DNA of 64,000 nt from assembly GCA_025201805.1 (NCBI GenBank), contig MU619262.1, positions 225,068 to 289,067 of the forward strand, written 5' to 3'. The position numbers and the translations under genes are program-made. Shown piece after piece: positions 1 to 11,197 of the stretch (position 1 is its first letter; every line of letters begins with the position of its first letter). Under the pieces are notes generated by a model. That model had not been told where the DNA came from. It saw only the letters and a program-made list of their open reading frames with translations, and made no database searches. This DNA comes from Parasitella parasitica. Lineage: Eukaryota; Mucoromycota; Mucoromycetes; Mucorales; Mucoraceae.

Positions 1-441
1 GTAATAATTCAGACATATGTGAAAACAACCCGCATCATCGTCCAAACACACACAAATTTCAAAGGAAAGGTGGATCAATCCGTCTATTGGATCATCCATC
101 TAGCGCTTTTATATGTTGATGCAGCGTTTGATTTGTGTATGTGCATGGATGGCGTTTGGTTGACAGTGCACACACCTTCATGACTCGTCAAATAGGGAAA
201 GACAGTTCATCAATAGCGATTGCTTGCACATTTTATCGCGAATCCAATGCTTGCAGAATAAGGCTGGACGCGGCTCGGTTCGAACACTTTGGTGTGTCAC
301 AGGTAAAGTCCTGGTGGTGAACCGGGCAAATGCTGGCTGAACATGATCCCCAAAATAACACTGTGAGGGCTATTCACCAAGAGCCCCCAAAATGTCGAAA
401 AAAGTTTTTTCCTGGTTTTGACACATTAAAGATTTGCAAAA
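1..441. other. Left edge and eIF4E 5' flank
   Basis: No convincing gene is visible. A 61-codon open frame at 135-320 (+) shows no family motif and is probably chance. The last part, with an A-rich stretch just before the ATG at 442, is presumably the promoter and 5' untranslated region of the eIF4E gene. Confidence 0.4.
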
Positions 442-1335
442 ATGGCTGCTGCTGCTCAATCACCTGAAGTTTATGAAATCAGCAAGACTATCGACTACAG
501 TGTCAAGCACCCTCTTCAAAATATTTGGACATTGTGGTTTGATAGCCTTGAAAAGAAGGCCAACGCTCAATCTTGGGCTGACAGTCTTCAAAAAATCATT
601 GAAATCGACACTGTTGAGGACTTTTGGTGGTAACGACTGAGCGTTCCGTTTGCGTAAAGATCACTAATCTTGCCTTTAAAAGCGCTTTCAATAACGTAGC
701 CAAGATTAACCATCTTCCTCCCAATTCCAATTACCACCTTTTCAAGCAGGGTATTCGTCCTGAATGGGAAGATGAGGCCAATGCTAAGGGTGGCAAGTTT
801 TGTATCAAGCTCCCCAAGAATAAGACAGGTGATGCCATCAACAACTACTGGATGTACCTTGTAAGTGCATCTGTTTGAATTTGATTCCATACACGGCTTG
901 TTCTTACATATGAATTATGCACTCTAGCTTTTGGCCGTCATCGGCGAGCAATTAGCTACAGAACATGAGGTCTGTGGTGCTGTCATCTCTGTCCGCAAGA
1001 CTCTTAATAAAATCGCCTTGTGGGTAAAGACTTGTGATGATGAAAAAAAGATTGAAGAGATCAGGTAAGCAAAGACCGAGTGTGCCCTCCACCTTCTCCT
1101 CCTCCCCTCTCTCTAACAATGTTCAATATCTAGCAACCAGCTTCGAGCGACTCTCAAACTTTCTGAAGATATCCCTATCGAATTCATTGCTCACGACGAA
1201 TCGCCTGCAAAGATCGCTGCTGCTTTAGCAGCTGCTTCTCTTGAGGAGAATGCTGCCGATGATGTTACGAACGAAGCTAGCACTGATGTGGCTGCTCCAT
1301 CCACCAAAGCTGATCCTGCAGAGACGGTAGCTTAA
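442..1335 (+). CDS. Translation initiation factor eIF4E
   Basis: Cap-binding subunit of eIF4F, which recruits capped mRNA to the small ribosomal subunit in the cytoplasm. Exons are 442-629, 683-860, 928-1064 and 1134-1335 (234 residues). The first intron splits a codon so that TVEDFW continues as CAFNNV, the usual eIF4E segment around residue 60. Family landmarks are HPLQNIWTLWFDS, a W in QSWADSL, RPEWEDEANAKGG (cap-stacking Trp followed by Glu), NYWMYLLLAVIGEQ and the ALWVKTC strand. The C-terminus is an Ala/Glu-rich tail. All introns are GT-AG, 50-69 nt. The start is the first ATG, in an A-rich context. Length is normal for the family. The family is certain; exon ends are inferred from frame. 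Confidence 0.96.
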
Positions 1336-1938
1336 GTCTTTTTTTCGTTGAACGTAGTTGAAATAAATGTCCAAATCGCTTTGTTAGTGCGGTGTTGACA
1401 AAAGTTGTCTGATGATGAGCTTTTTTTTTTTTTTTTTTGGCCCATCATTTTATAATCATCACTACCATTTATAAGAGACGGGTAGCTGTCTTGCTCGTAT
1501 TTTCCAACTGATTCGCTGCAAGGTATTCTATTTGAGGTGAGAATGTGGAAGCATATCAGTTTCTCAATTGATAAATGTGCTTTCTGCTATAAACAAAGCT
1601 TCGCTGTAATAATATGTTGGCATTCAAAGGCCATTCGAAATATTTGAATTGAATTCCAACAAGCGCCGAACCGTCAAAATAATGGGCGGGCCACACCAAT
1701 TGAAATAGGGAGAGGTAAGAAAAAGAGGTCAATGTAGCATCCGTCAAAGTACTTTCTCTTTTCCGGGTCCTAAAACGTACGTAGATGACTATGGGTCAGG
1801 TGTATCATATAGATAGAGAGGAATATGTACATCGTAGAGATGGATGATAGAATGAATGGATGGATCGATACATCTTTTCGCTCAAGATGAACTGACAGTT
1901 TTTTTTTTTGTTGATATCACAGTATATACAAGACGATC
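1336..1938. other. Intergenic, eIF4E to eS7
   Basis: Contains an AATAAA-type signal about 25 nt after the eIF4E stop (near 1362), an 18-nt T run near 1422 and the eS7 promoter. An antisense open frame at 1556-1747 has no recognisable features. Confidence 0.4.
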
Positions 1939-2677
1939 ATGGCTTCGAACAAAATCCAAAAGGCCAACGGTGCCGCTCCTGCTGACGAAACTGAACTCGC
2001 TGTTGCCCAAGCTCTTGTCGACTTGGAATCCAGTGTTCCTGAGCTCCGTGCTCTTTCTATTTCTAGTGCCAAGGAGGTAAACATCTTGTCATGATGTAAA
2101 CCAGACAAATTGAAACTGATTTCCTACTAGGTCGAACTCGGTTCTGGTAAGAAAGCTCTTGTTATCTTTGTTCCCGTCCCTATGCTCAAGAGCTTCAACA
2201 AGATTCAACAAAAGTAAGTCTTGTGTGTCTTATAAATTAATTGAGCGGCATATTGAAGGTATATTAGGCTCACTCGTGAACTCGAAAAGAAGTTTTCTGA
2301 TTGTCATGTTGTCTTTGTTGCCCAACGTCGTATTTTGGCTATTCCAGGTCGTCGTAGCAACAACAAACAACCCCGCCCCAGATCTCGTACTTTGACCGCC
2401 GTTCATGACGCTATTTTGGATGATTTGGTTTACCCTACTGAAATTGTTGGTAAGAGACTCCGTCAAAAGGTTGATGGTTCCAAAACTCTCAAGGTGTAAG
2501 TAGATGTTTTTGACGTAGAGTGGGATTTTTCCTGACATTTCTCATGTTTATAGGTTCCTTGATACTAAGGACGCCACCTCTCTCGAGTACAAGCTCGATA
2601 CCTTCTCTGCTGTCTACAAGAAGCTCACTGGCAAGGACGTTGCCTTTGAGTTCCCTGCTAATGCTGATCTCTTCTAA
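1939..2677 (+). CDS. RPS7: 40S ribosomal protein eS7 (RPS7)
   Basis: Structural protein of the small ribosomal subunit. Exons are 1939-2076, 2131-2213, 2268-2495 and 2554-2677, giving 190 residues, the usual size. Landmarks are [40 protein letters not shown], the basic stretch [40 protein letters not shown] and the C-terminal [14 protein letters not shown]. Three short GT-AG introns (54, 54 and 58 nt) agree with the frame on both sides. Intron-rich ribosomal protein genes are normal in Mucoromycota. Confidence 0.97.
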
Positions 2678-3296
2678 ATTAGATAGATATACAATCAATC
2701 TTTTTTTTTTTCTTTTTTTTTTGCTCAAGTAAAAAGGNNNNNNNNNNNNNNNNNAAAAAAAAAAAAAAAAAGAGAAAGAGATAAAATGATAGGGTTGGGG
2801 TGTAAGGGTTAGGTTTAGGGTTTATATAATGCCTGAAAGAGTAAATAGGGAGGAAAGTGGGAGATAAAGAAAGTTTATAACATAATCATTGTTATACAAT
2901 CGATGGATTCGTACGCTGTGTAAATAACGTTAGTTGGGCAATTGTGACCAAAACAAAAATGCGTATTTTAGATGTATAAAAATGCAAGGGGAGCAAGGGC
3001 TGTATTTTATCATATCAGAAATCAAAGGAGTATTGTGCCGTGCATATTTGATTTCAAAAATAATACAGTGCATGTTTGATTTCAAAAGAAACAAACGATG
3101 CAGTATGATAATTTAATGTTCTGTAGAACCACATCCAATAAGGGAAACTCGTCTCATGCAGCGTGTTACAGAACACTTGCTTTTTAGCGTCTCCTTTCAT
3201 TGTATGTGTTTATTTCTTTCTTTCTTTCTTTCTTTTTTTCTTTTATCAAGATTTCTTTTTCCTTATCCTTCAGAAAAGTAATCTTAGCAATAACCA
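2678..3296. other. Intergenic with gap and telomere-like tract
   Basis: Holds the eS7 3' end, poly-T and poly-A runs around an assembly gap (2738-2754), and a G-rich tract at 2791-2823 with degenerate telomere-like units (GGGTTAGG, TTTAGGG). A pyrimidine-rich CTTT tract near 3210-3240 precedes the Ras start. Confidence 0.5.
2738..2754. other. Assembly gap (17 N)
   Basis: A run of N lies between T-rich sequence and an A16 run. It is outside any predicted exon, so the eS7 model is not affected. Confidence 0.99.
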
Positions 3297-4025
3297 ATGT
3301 CAAAAGCATCATTTCTTAGAGAGTAAGGATTCTTTTTGCGAACGTTCATAACACTGTGTCTGAGTTTTTCATAATTTCAGGTACAAAATCGTTATTGTAG
3401 GCGGTGGTGGTGTTGGTAAATCTGCCTTGACTATCCAATTCATCCAAGCGCACTTTGTTGATGAATATGATCCAACAATCGAAGGTATGTGGCTATTATA
3501 CGAATGTGACATGCGCAAGCTGCTAATATAAGAGTAGATTCTTACCGTAAACAGTGCGTTATTGACGAGGAAACTGCTTTGTTGGACGTTTTAGATACTG
3601 CAGGCCAAGAGGAGTACAGTGCCATGAGAGAACAGTATATGAGAAATGGCGAAGGCTTTGTTTTGGTCTATTCAATCACATCTCGCCTCTCTTTTGAAGA
3701 AGTGAATACATTTTATCAACAAATTAAACGTGTTAAAGATCGTGATTCCTTCCCTATGGTGTTGGTGGGCAACAAGTGCGATTTAGAAGGTGATCGACAA
3801 GTGTCCAGCCAAGAAGGCAACGATTTAGCCAAAAGTTTTGGGTGTCCTTTCAAGGAAACTTCTGCAAAGCAACGCATCCAAGTTGACGATACTTTTTACG
3901 AGGTTGTACGAGAGATTCGTCGTATTAATAAGGAACAAGAAGGTAGATCAAAAGGCGGCCAAAGAGAAGCTTTTGAAATGTCAGAGAATCGTAATGATGG
4001 CTGTTGTGGTTGTATTTTGATGTAA
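3297..4025 (+). CDS. Ras-family small GTPase
   Basis: Membrane-anchored GTP switch of the Ras subfamily. Exons are 3297-3322, 3381-3484 and 3538-4025 (205 residues). The tiny first exon MSKASFLRE joins across an intron to [14 protein letters not shown] (P-loop, G1). Further motifs are YDPTIEDSYRK (effector, switch I), [11 protein letters not shown] (G3, switch II), NKCDL (G4) and ETSAK (G5). The C-terminus GCCGCILM carries a CAAX box (CILM) for prenylation and two adjacent cysteines likely to be palmitoylated. The catalytic Gln in TAGQ is present. The small first exon is supported by matching phases (GA then G) and by the typical REYK N-terminus of Ras proteins. Confidence 0.95.
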
Positions 4026-4350
4026 CTTTATATTTCTTTTTCTTTTTCTTTATACATATATATATCTTTTACTACTACTATTACCTTTTTTTTTTTTTTC
4101 TTTTTTATTTATACTTCCAACTATTACTCTTATTAACCCTCGCAAATTAATATACTTTGTTGTATGGTATAATGTTATAGCAATGTGCTCCATCTATTTC
4201 TTCCTCCCTTTTTCTTCTCTTCCCCTCTCCCTTCTTGCCTCTCCCTAGTCAACTCCTAAAAAACCACACAAAAACCAAACAGAAAAGAAATCAGAATTGA
4301 CAACAACATTTCCTCTTTGTGACAAGAGAAATAAACACGATTTTCATTTA
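4026..4350. other. Intergenic, convergent 3' ends
   Basis: T-rich and pyrimidine-rich sequence between the Ras stop (+) and the end of the minus-strand hypothetical gene. It is probably made of both 3' untranslated regions. Nothing else seen. Confidence 0.4.
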
Positions 4351-5292
4351 CTATTCCAATGGTCTGTGTCTGATGCTGTTGCGAGGGACAGAGTCAAAAA
4401 TAGTTTCAGCTTCATCTGTAACTGCATTTGCGGTTAAAATGTGAGGAGGGATCATCGATCCAGCTTCATCCTGGTCGTTCTCGTCTTGTGCCAGTTCTAG
4501 TTCAATCTTGTTCTTATTACTGCTTGAATGCTGGGGATTATCATTCATCGTCGTATAGTGAGGGGAAAGAGCAATTTCCATGCTTGATTTCTTTGGATTG
4601 TCTCATGGCGGAAATTTTAGAGATGCCCTTCGGTCTGCTTCTGCATAATCGAATCCTACAAAACAGGGTTTTCGGTCGCTGGCTACAGAATTAGAAGGCG
4701 AGGGATGCTTCTGCACAGACGATTGCATATTTTCCATTTTACTTCGAACGGAGAAAGCAGTATCCTTCAAAGTGATAGGAACAGGCGTTGCCAAGCTACG
4801 ATCTACAGTACATATTTAGGGCCCTATAGGCTGATCAAGTTGTGCCTTATTCTACATACCTTGTTTTTGGTGATACGCGTTTGTCTTTGTGGACTTGTCG
4901 TCCTTTTCTTCTTCAAAGTCAATGCATTTGCGTGAAGGCCTTCTTTTGTTTCGTGGTGTGTTGGATCGCCATCTATCCGGTGCAGCGCTTTGGGAATCTC
5001 CCAGCGCTTGAATGTCTTCATCTAATGGAAAAAAGTCCTCTTTGCTATCATCATCGCCTTCCCACGACGAGGAGGTGTTGGAGCAGGTAGTTGCATCAGC
5101 AGCGGTGTTTGGCTGTGCAAGAGGATATAAATGATGACGATGCTGACAAAGAGGAGCTAAAGGAGGATGTTTACGTTGAAACGGAGACGCCTCGGTTGCA
5201 GGATTGAATTGACGAGCCTTCTTGAGGCTGCTTTCGTCTAAAACATACCTGGATCTTCTGCTGGTACGAGATGGAGCAACAAAACCACCCAA
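4351..5292 (-). CDS. Hypothetical polar, probably nuclear protein
   Basis: Family not recognised. The model has three exons, 5292-4860, 4802-4660 and 4590-4351 (271 residues), with introns 4803-4859 (GTATGT to TAG) and 4591-4659 (GTAGGA to AAG). Without the second intron the frame meets a TGA after KFPP and then continues in the same frame, so splicing or a real stop must be chosen; the splice keeps phase 0. The protein is low-complexity and Ser/Asp/Arg-rich, with basic stretches (NKRRPSRK), an acidic patch (DFEEEKDDKS) and an acidic C-terminus. The open frame runs upstream of 5292 without an ATG (RARRRYSAFKRGLL), so the true start is probably in an exon near 5370-5450. No catalytic motif is visible. 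Confidence 0.5.
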
Positions 5293-7027
5293 TAATCCTC
5301 TTTTAAAAGCTGAATATCGCCTCCTTGCTCTGTTTCTGATTCAAGCAAACAATCCTGCGAGAATGCACATACGATTCGCCTTTCTGCATCTCTATCTCAG
5401 CAGAGTCGAAATCGGTATCACGAATGGTTTGGCGATGATGCGATTAAATAAAATTTGATCGGTGACACCGTTCGTTGTCTTTTGGTAGGTCAGTCAACGT
5501 ACTCGTTATAATCTCTTTGATTCCTGGTCATAGAATGGCACAGTCGTAAGTAGCCCTTTCTCTTTCTCTTTCTGTTTCTGTTTCATTTTCTCTTTCTGTT
5601 TTCGGTAGGCTTTCTTGCTCTTTTCGAAATTCTTGGATTTTCTTTTTAGTGGTTGTCTCTAGATCGACGAGAGATTGCTTTAGCAATTGCTACACTTGAC
5701 CATGTTGAGTTTTTACCTCAGGGCTGCGTGTGCTTTGTTTAAATTTCAAGTTGATTTGCATTACCAGATGTTATGTATTATACTCGTAATCATCTTCATC
5801 TTCATTTTCTGCTGCATGATTCAATAGTGGGTAAATCTGGATTCAAAATGATGTGAAATGTGCTCGAGTAGGCAGCTTTCTTCTGCAGTTCTTTTATGTC
5901 ATTGCCAAACTTGATGAGAAGCGTGTGAGCAGCAATGCGTTGATCATCATGTAATTTTAGTACTTACGAGAGCGCGCCTTTATAAACAATAACTTGATCT
6001 CCAAACTTGCCCAGGATGGAATTATCAAACGGGTAGGTAAATATAGTATTATACCGTTTAACCTAGTAAATATCTCCAGAGGTGTAATTATGACAGCGAA
6101 CAGTTATCAAGCCTTGGGGGGGGGGGTTATCCATAATAATTCTGACACGAATTAAACTTGCATATTCCTACCTGCAGATCCCATGTGCATTTGTAATACA
6201 TACCACTGTAACGCCTCCCATACTCAAGTCAAATTTCAGTCAAGTAATTGGTGACGCTTTTAAATGAGTAAACATGTAATTTCTAGATTTCTCATGACCT
6301 TCTAGATAGTATTTATTGGTCAAATGGAATTTTGACATTGAGGCAGTTACAAGTGTATGTAATGCGGGCTGTCATTGCTCTATTGTTGGTGATAATGTAA
6401 AGAATGAAGGATTGTCTCTTTGAGAGTATCCAGAAAATGACCTGGATAGACATTTGTTTCAACATGGTCATGTAATAATCGTGCCATACGAGGCAAACCA
6501 CTTGTATAAAAATATCAAGCAACGTCGTTTAATAATATAGTGGCTATACATGTTCTGTGATTTGAAATCTCAGCAGGGTGAAATTCTCAAAAGTTGCATA
6601 AAAGGCAAGGAAATGCTGTGATTTCTCCCAATGCGTCAAAATGTTCATCAGAACAGTCAGTATTCACAAAGCTGTCCACCCGAACATATATTAATGATAT
6701 GAATATGCCTATCGGCTTTTGTATGACCGACTGTCGTTGCCTGTACGGAAATAGGGGCTTTCCTAGCAACATATGACTATTAGATAACGTCTTCACATTG
6801 CTCAAAGCAACCATTAACAGGATTCAAGGCATAGCATCATCACCATCATCACGGAAGCATTGAATCGCCGAATGAGTCGAAATTGGGGATGGGTGCACAC
6901 ACATATTAAGCACTTTTCAGTGAGCCAAGCTCTCTAGTTAATTTCCACGTTTGTTTCTTTTTTTTTTTTTTTTTTTTTTTTTAAATCTATATTACCTTTC
7001 TTCAGCATAATAACAAGGAAATAAAAA
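5293..7027. other. Mostly non-genic, Ras/Arp3 interval
   Basis: Contains the uncertain 5' end of the preceding minus-strand gene, the broken coding stretch at 5790-6502, a 12-nt G run near 6116 and a T run of about 23 nt near 6960. A possible tiny exon on + (MAQS then GTAAGT at 5535) is followed by a coding-looking stretch near 5650-5740, but no splice joins them in frame. Confidence 0.35.
5790..6502 (-). pseudogene. Disrupted or unusually spliced coding stretch
   Basis: Several blocks on the minus strand read like real protein but cannot be joined cleanly. 6502-6383 reads SGLPRMARLLHDHVETN and on to a stop. 6228-6172 reads LEYGRRYSGMYYKCTWDLQ and ends at a GTAGGA donor. 6062-5968 starts after a CTAG acceptor, contains ILGKFGDQVIVYKGALS and ends at a GTAAGT donor. 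The same frame then continues past a TAA into HDDQRIAAHTLLIKFG. An acidic tail (ENEDEDDYEYNT) follows in a third frame. This suggests a decayed gene, or an active one with introns I cannot resolve. The family is not recognised. Confidence 0.3.
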
Positions 7028-8620
7028 ATGACAAATCTGCCTGTTGTAGTTATGGATAACGGTACTGGGTAAGACGACTAAACCCAATCTACATAACCAT
7101 GCAAGACGCGTTATTGAAACACACATTTTAGGTACACTAAGCTCGGTTTTAGTGGCAACAATGAGCCTTCCTTTGTTTTTCCAACTGCTATTTCCACTCG
7201 TGAATCGCCTTCAAGCACAGGAAGACCTGGCATCCCCAGTAAGCCTTCCTTTTTGAGCAACAATTTGGCTTCGAAACGTGGTATTGAAGACCTCGACTTT
7301 TATATTGGAGACGAGGCTCTTGCCCAATCCAAGACAATGGCCTTGAACTATCCCATCCGTCATGGCCAAATCAACAATTGGGATCATATGGAAAGATTTT
7401 GGGAACAGTCCATCTTTAAATACTTGCGTTGCGAGCCTGAAGATCACTACTTTCTTATGGTAAAGCCAAAGAATGTTTATAATACCTTGCATACTCATGA
7501 CATTTAGACCGAACCTCCTATGAATACTCCCGAAAATCGTGAAATGACAGCAGAGATTATGTTTGAATCATTCAATGTTCAAGGTCTTTATATCGCTGTT
7601 CAAGCTGTGTTGGCTTTGGCTGCATCTTGGACCTCAAGTAAAGTGAGCGAACAAACATTGACTGGCACAGTTGTCGATTCTGGTGATGGTGTCACTCATG
7701 TTATTCCTGTCGTAAGTAGCTTTGTGGGGTATATTGATTCTAGAGGGGGGGGGGGAGAGGTGACAGACTTATTAATATGACCTTGTAGGCCGAAGGCTAT
7801 GTGATTGCAAGTTCTATCAAGAGTGTGCCTATTGCCGGCAGTGATATTACTTCCTTTGTTCAAAACTTACTGCGTGAACGTGGGGAAACAAACATCCCTC
7901 CTGAGGACTCTTTGCGCATTGCTCAAGCTATCAAGGAAGATTACAGTTATGTTTGCCCTGACATCGTCAAAGAGTTCAAAAAATACGACCAAGAGCCTTC
8001 GAAATATTTCAAAAAGTATGATGGTATCTATTCCTCAACGGGCAAGGTAAAAAAAAAAGAATTTGAAAAGTTGAGCGTAAAAGCAATGCATCTAACCAAA
8101 GAAATAGAGTTATTCCGTTGATATTGGTTTTGAGCGTTTTCTTGCACCAGAAATCTTCTTTAATCCAGAAATTGCGAGTTCAGATTTTTTAACACCTTTA
8201 CCAGAAATCGTTGACACAGTCATTCAAACCAGCCCTATTGATGTTCGTAGAGGATTATATAAAAACATTGTACTATCTGGTGGCTCTACCATGTTTAAAG
8301 GGTTCGACAAGAGACTGCAACGTGATATAAAGCGTACTGTTGATAGACGCATTGAAGCGAGCGAAGTTACCAGCGGTTCAGATATGAAAGCTAAGCCTAT
8401 GGAGGTCAATGTTATCTCCCACAAGAAACAAAGACATGCTGTTTGGTTTGGCGGCAGTCTGTTGGCTTCTACTGTAAGTCGATCAATTTGCAATTGTACA
8501 TGATACTCACACAATGTTACATAGGGTGAATTTTACAACTCTTGTCATACAAAGGCTGAATACGACGAATATGGTCCTAGCATATGCCGTCATAACAGAG
8601 TCTTTAACTCACTTTTGTAA
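7028..8620 (+). CDS. ARP3: Actin-related protein 3 (Arp2/3 complex)
   Basis: Actin-like subunit of the Arp2/3 complex that nucleates branched actin at endocytic patches. Exons are 7028-7068, 7132-7459, 7508-7711, 7789-8046, 8108-8473 and 8525-8620 (430 residues). Landmarks are [17 protein letters not shown] (phosphate 1), [14 protein letters not shown] (Arp3-specific), [48 protein letters not shown] (phosphate 2), [19 protein letters not shown] and [13 protein letters not shown] followed by [19 protein letters not shown], ending [12 protein letters not shown]. The RGIEDLDF and YGPSICRH stretches separate Arp3 from actin and Arp2. Five short introns (48-77 nt) all keep frame. Confidence 0.96.
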
Positions 8621-10140
8621 TACACAAGTAAATAAACCTTTTTATTACTTAATACATTTCGATTTATGCCTTTTCCTTCTTGGCTACTTCATTTGCGTGA
8701 GCTTTTTTATTTTTATTTATAAGTTTGCCAGAGGTTGGTGCCAGATAAAAATAAAAAACTAAAAGGCACAGCAGAAAGAGAGAGATGTTTGAAGTTTTGA
8801 TTTTAAGTATGTGAAAACGCTATTAAACATTATAGATTTGCTTTATAAAAGGAACTAATGGCAAAAAGATCCATTTTGACAAAATCAATCTCAAAAAGTT
8901 TTATATTTGAAGTCTATTAACCAGGAACTGCGGACATGTCGACATGAAAATAAAATGCCTGGCAATAATCTGATAGTCAAGAAGCAGAAAAACGTGATAA
9001 GTACAGCATCACTTTTATATACTTTGATTCCAGGCAACTATGGCTTTCTAAAGCTGTCCAAAAACATATCGGAAATAGTATTTCCGCGCTTTGTGGGGAA
9101 CAATTTTGCATGAAGGCCTCATTTTTCGACGGTTTGACACAATAAAATGTTTTTCCTAAAATACTTCACACATTTATTATGTAAAGCCTTCCTACTATGT
9201 TAAGGCATCAAGTGTATTTTTGAATACTATACATGCTGGCGCATTTATGTTGCTTCAAGTGATGTAAAATTCAAAAAAACTGCCTAATAAAAGCTTGATT
9301 TATTGCATTCAGGTAAAAGAGATAACTCTATAAAATCAAATATCTGTAGCTCATTTGAATTTTGTTTTATTTATAACAAAGTAAAATATAGTTTATTCAA
9401 ATCATTAATATAATAACTTTATCTTGATTAAATTAAACTTTATAGGAAAACAGCAGTAAGCATTGCTCGATTAATTGAGGTGGGGTATCAGGCTGTATCT
9501 ACAGAATACCATGGTTACCACTACTATTCAACTTAATTGCCATGGCAACCGTTCCTGACCGGATTTAAGGTTAAATGTCATCGATTATTCTATATAGTAA
9601 ATAGAAGTAATTTTGTATAAATAAACATCTATAATTTAGGTTCTACTGATTCCAAATTGTGAAGCTTAACCTATCGATGAACGCTTTAAATACATATATA
9701 GCAATGAATAGCAAATTAATAGATATACAGATAGGGCTTAATCGGACTACTACTGTGTTATCAACTTGTTTTGCAATTGAATGTCGACATAATCTGATTG
9801 TATTCATAGATTGATACATGTATTAATATAAATACACAGCTGCTCATCTCAATCAATAATATCAACGGTTTCATATCGGATAAATTAATATTCTTTTTTA
9901 CTTTGTTCTTATATCTTTTATCTTATAAAATTCCTGCTGTGTTCACTTTCAAAGAGACCTGGGGCAACAGAACTCCTAATCTACTTATTGGTTTTCTAAA
10001 CCGTTATGATGTGACAAACGGTATGTAAAAGGATGGCGAAATTAACCAAGCTTTAAAAAACAAAAAAAAAAAAACGAATTTAAACACAGAGTATATCACG
10101 TGGTTTTTATTTCAAACTCCGGCACGAAAAACGCGATAGT

Positions 10141-10250
10141 ATTTTTGCAGATAACTTTTGATAGAGACATTGCCCAGTGGAAATCAAGTTATGCTCAGAT
10201 AGCGATGATTATGCCTATTTTTATGAAGCATAAAACAGGGTTTATGTTGC
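10141..10250 (+). repeat. Relic dispersed repeat, copy A
   Basis: This stretch matches the minus strand of 53888-53966: shared blocks include TTTTTGCAGATAA, GTGG(A/T)A(A/G)(T/C)CAAGTTATGC and AGATAGCGATGAT(T/C)ATGCC, with copy A carrying about 22 extra bases between the first two blocks. In one frame both copies read DSDD(Y/H)A(Y/F)FY, and copy A soon hits a stop. It is probably a fragment of a degenerate mobile element whose better-kept copy is the gag-like relic near 53 kb. Confidence 0.5.
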
Positions 10251-11172
10251 TCTTTATAGTAGCCTATCAGCGTTTATATACGATTTTGGGATGGTTTCTG
10301 CAGATAACTTTCTAGATTTCAATAAAAGCATCATACAAATGTTTTCGCCAGATAGCGCCAAGTCAACACTAAGTTTTCCAAGTTAGATCTCGATTCTACG
10401 GTCATTTTAGCACAAGTTATGAGCAAATATCTGATATTTATGATAAATTTTGATGGATTATTGTTAAAAGTCTACAGTAAAGGTTGTATTTTAAAAATAA
10501 CTATCAAACTGCTTCTCAAACCATAGTAGCCTTGCAATAAGTGCAAGATCAACAACAACATCAATATAACTCTCATTCAATGAGTACGTTATGTATCATT
10601 CATGGTAATCCTTTCTTTTATTTGAATACTCGAATTTACGTGTCTAAAAATTGTAAATAGTGATTTATACTCCATAATCTTGAAGACAACAATTCTTGTA
10701 CAGTTAATATTTTAACTTTTTCAACATAAATTTGATAATATCATGTAACGGGATATCAGCTAAAGGCTTTTCAATTTAATGAAAGCTTTTGACTATAGAA
10801 TCCAAAGTTTCCGCACAAAAGTCTTTCTGTAGGGGCTGCAGGATATAGAATCACAGGCTTCCGCGCTGTGCCGAAATGACAGAACTTCCCACGAAAAGTA
10901 ATTGAATGTCATCTCTTACGGAACCACCTTAAAGATTCCAGATCAAGTTAACAAACAAATTACTTGAATATCTAATTGTGAAACCACAAAGCATTTGTAT
11001 AATCAATTAAGACCAACAAAAAGAAATCGAAGCACAAACCACATTGGAACACATAGACCAATGTGAGGACTGGTCCATGCATACCATTTACAAATGTGCC
11101 AGAAATATCGATATTAAAATACCGTACCTGATTATGTAAAATTAAATACAGACAAACTTCAACTTGGTCCAA

Positions 11173-11197
11173 CTGCCAGTTACGACATAACTGGCAG
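11173..11197. repeat. Perfect 10-bp inverted repeat
   Basis: CTGCCAGTTA (11173-11182), a 5-nt spacer, then TAACTGGCAG (11188-11197): arms are exact reverse complements. It lies in gene-poor DNA. It could be a protein-binding palindrome or the tip of an element; no partner was found. Confidence 0.6.

Noticed and set aside
135-320. 61-codon open frame before eIF4E
   Set aside because: No domain, signal peptide or splice-linked continuation; composition like flanking DNA.
2077-2130. Possible box C/D snoRNA in the first eS7 intron (CATGATGT and CTGA present)
   Set aside because: The intron is only 54 nt and the boxes are about 25 nt apart, too short for a guide snoRNA; box C is imperfect.
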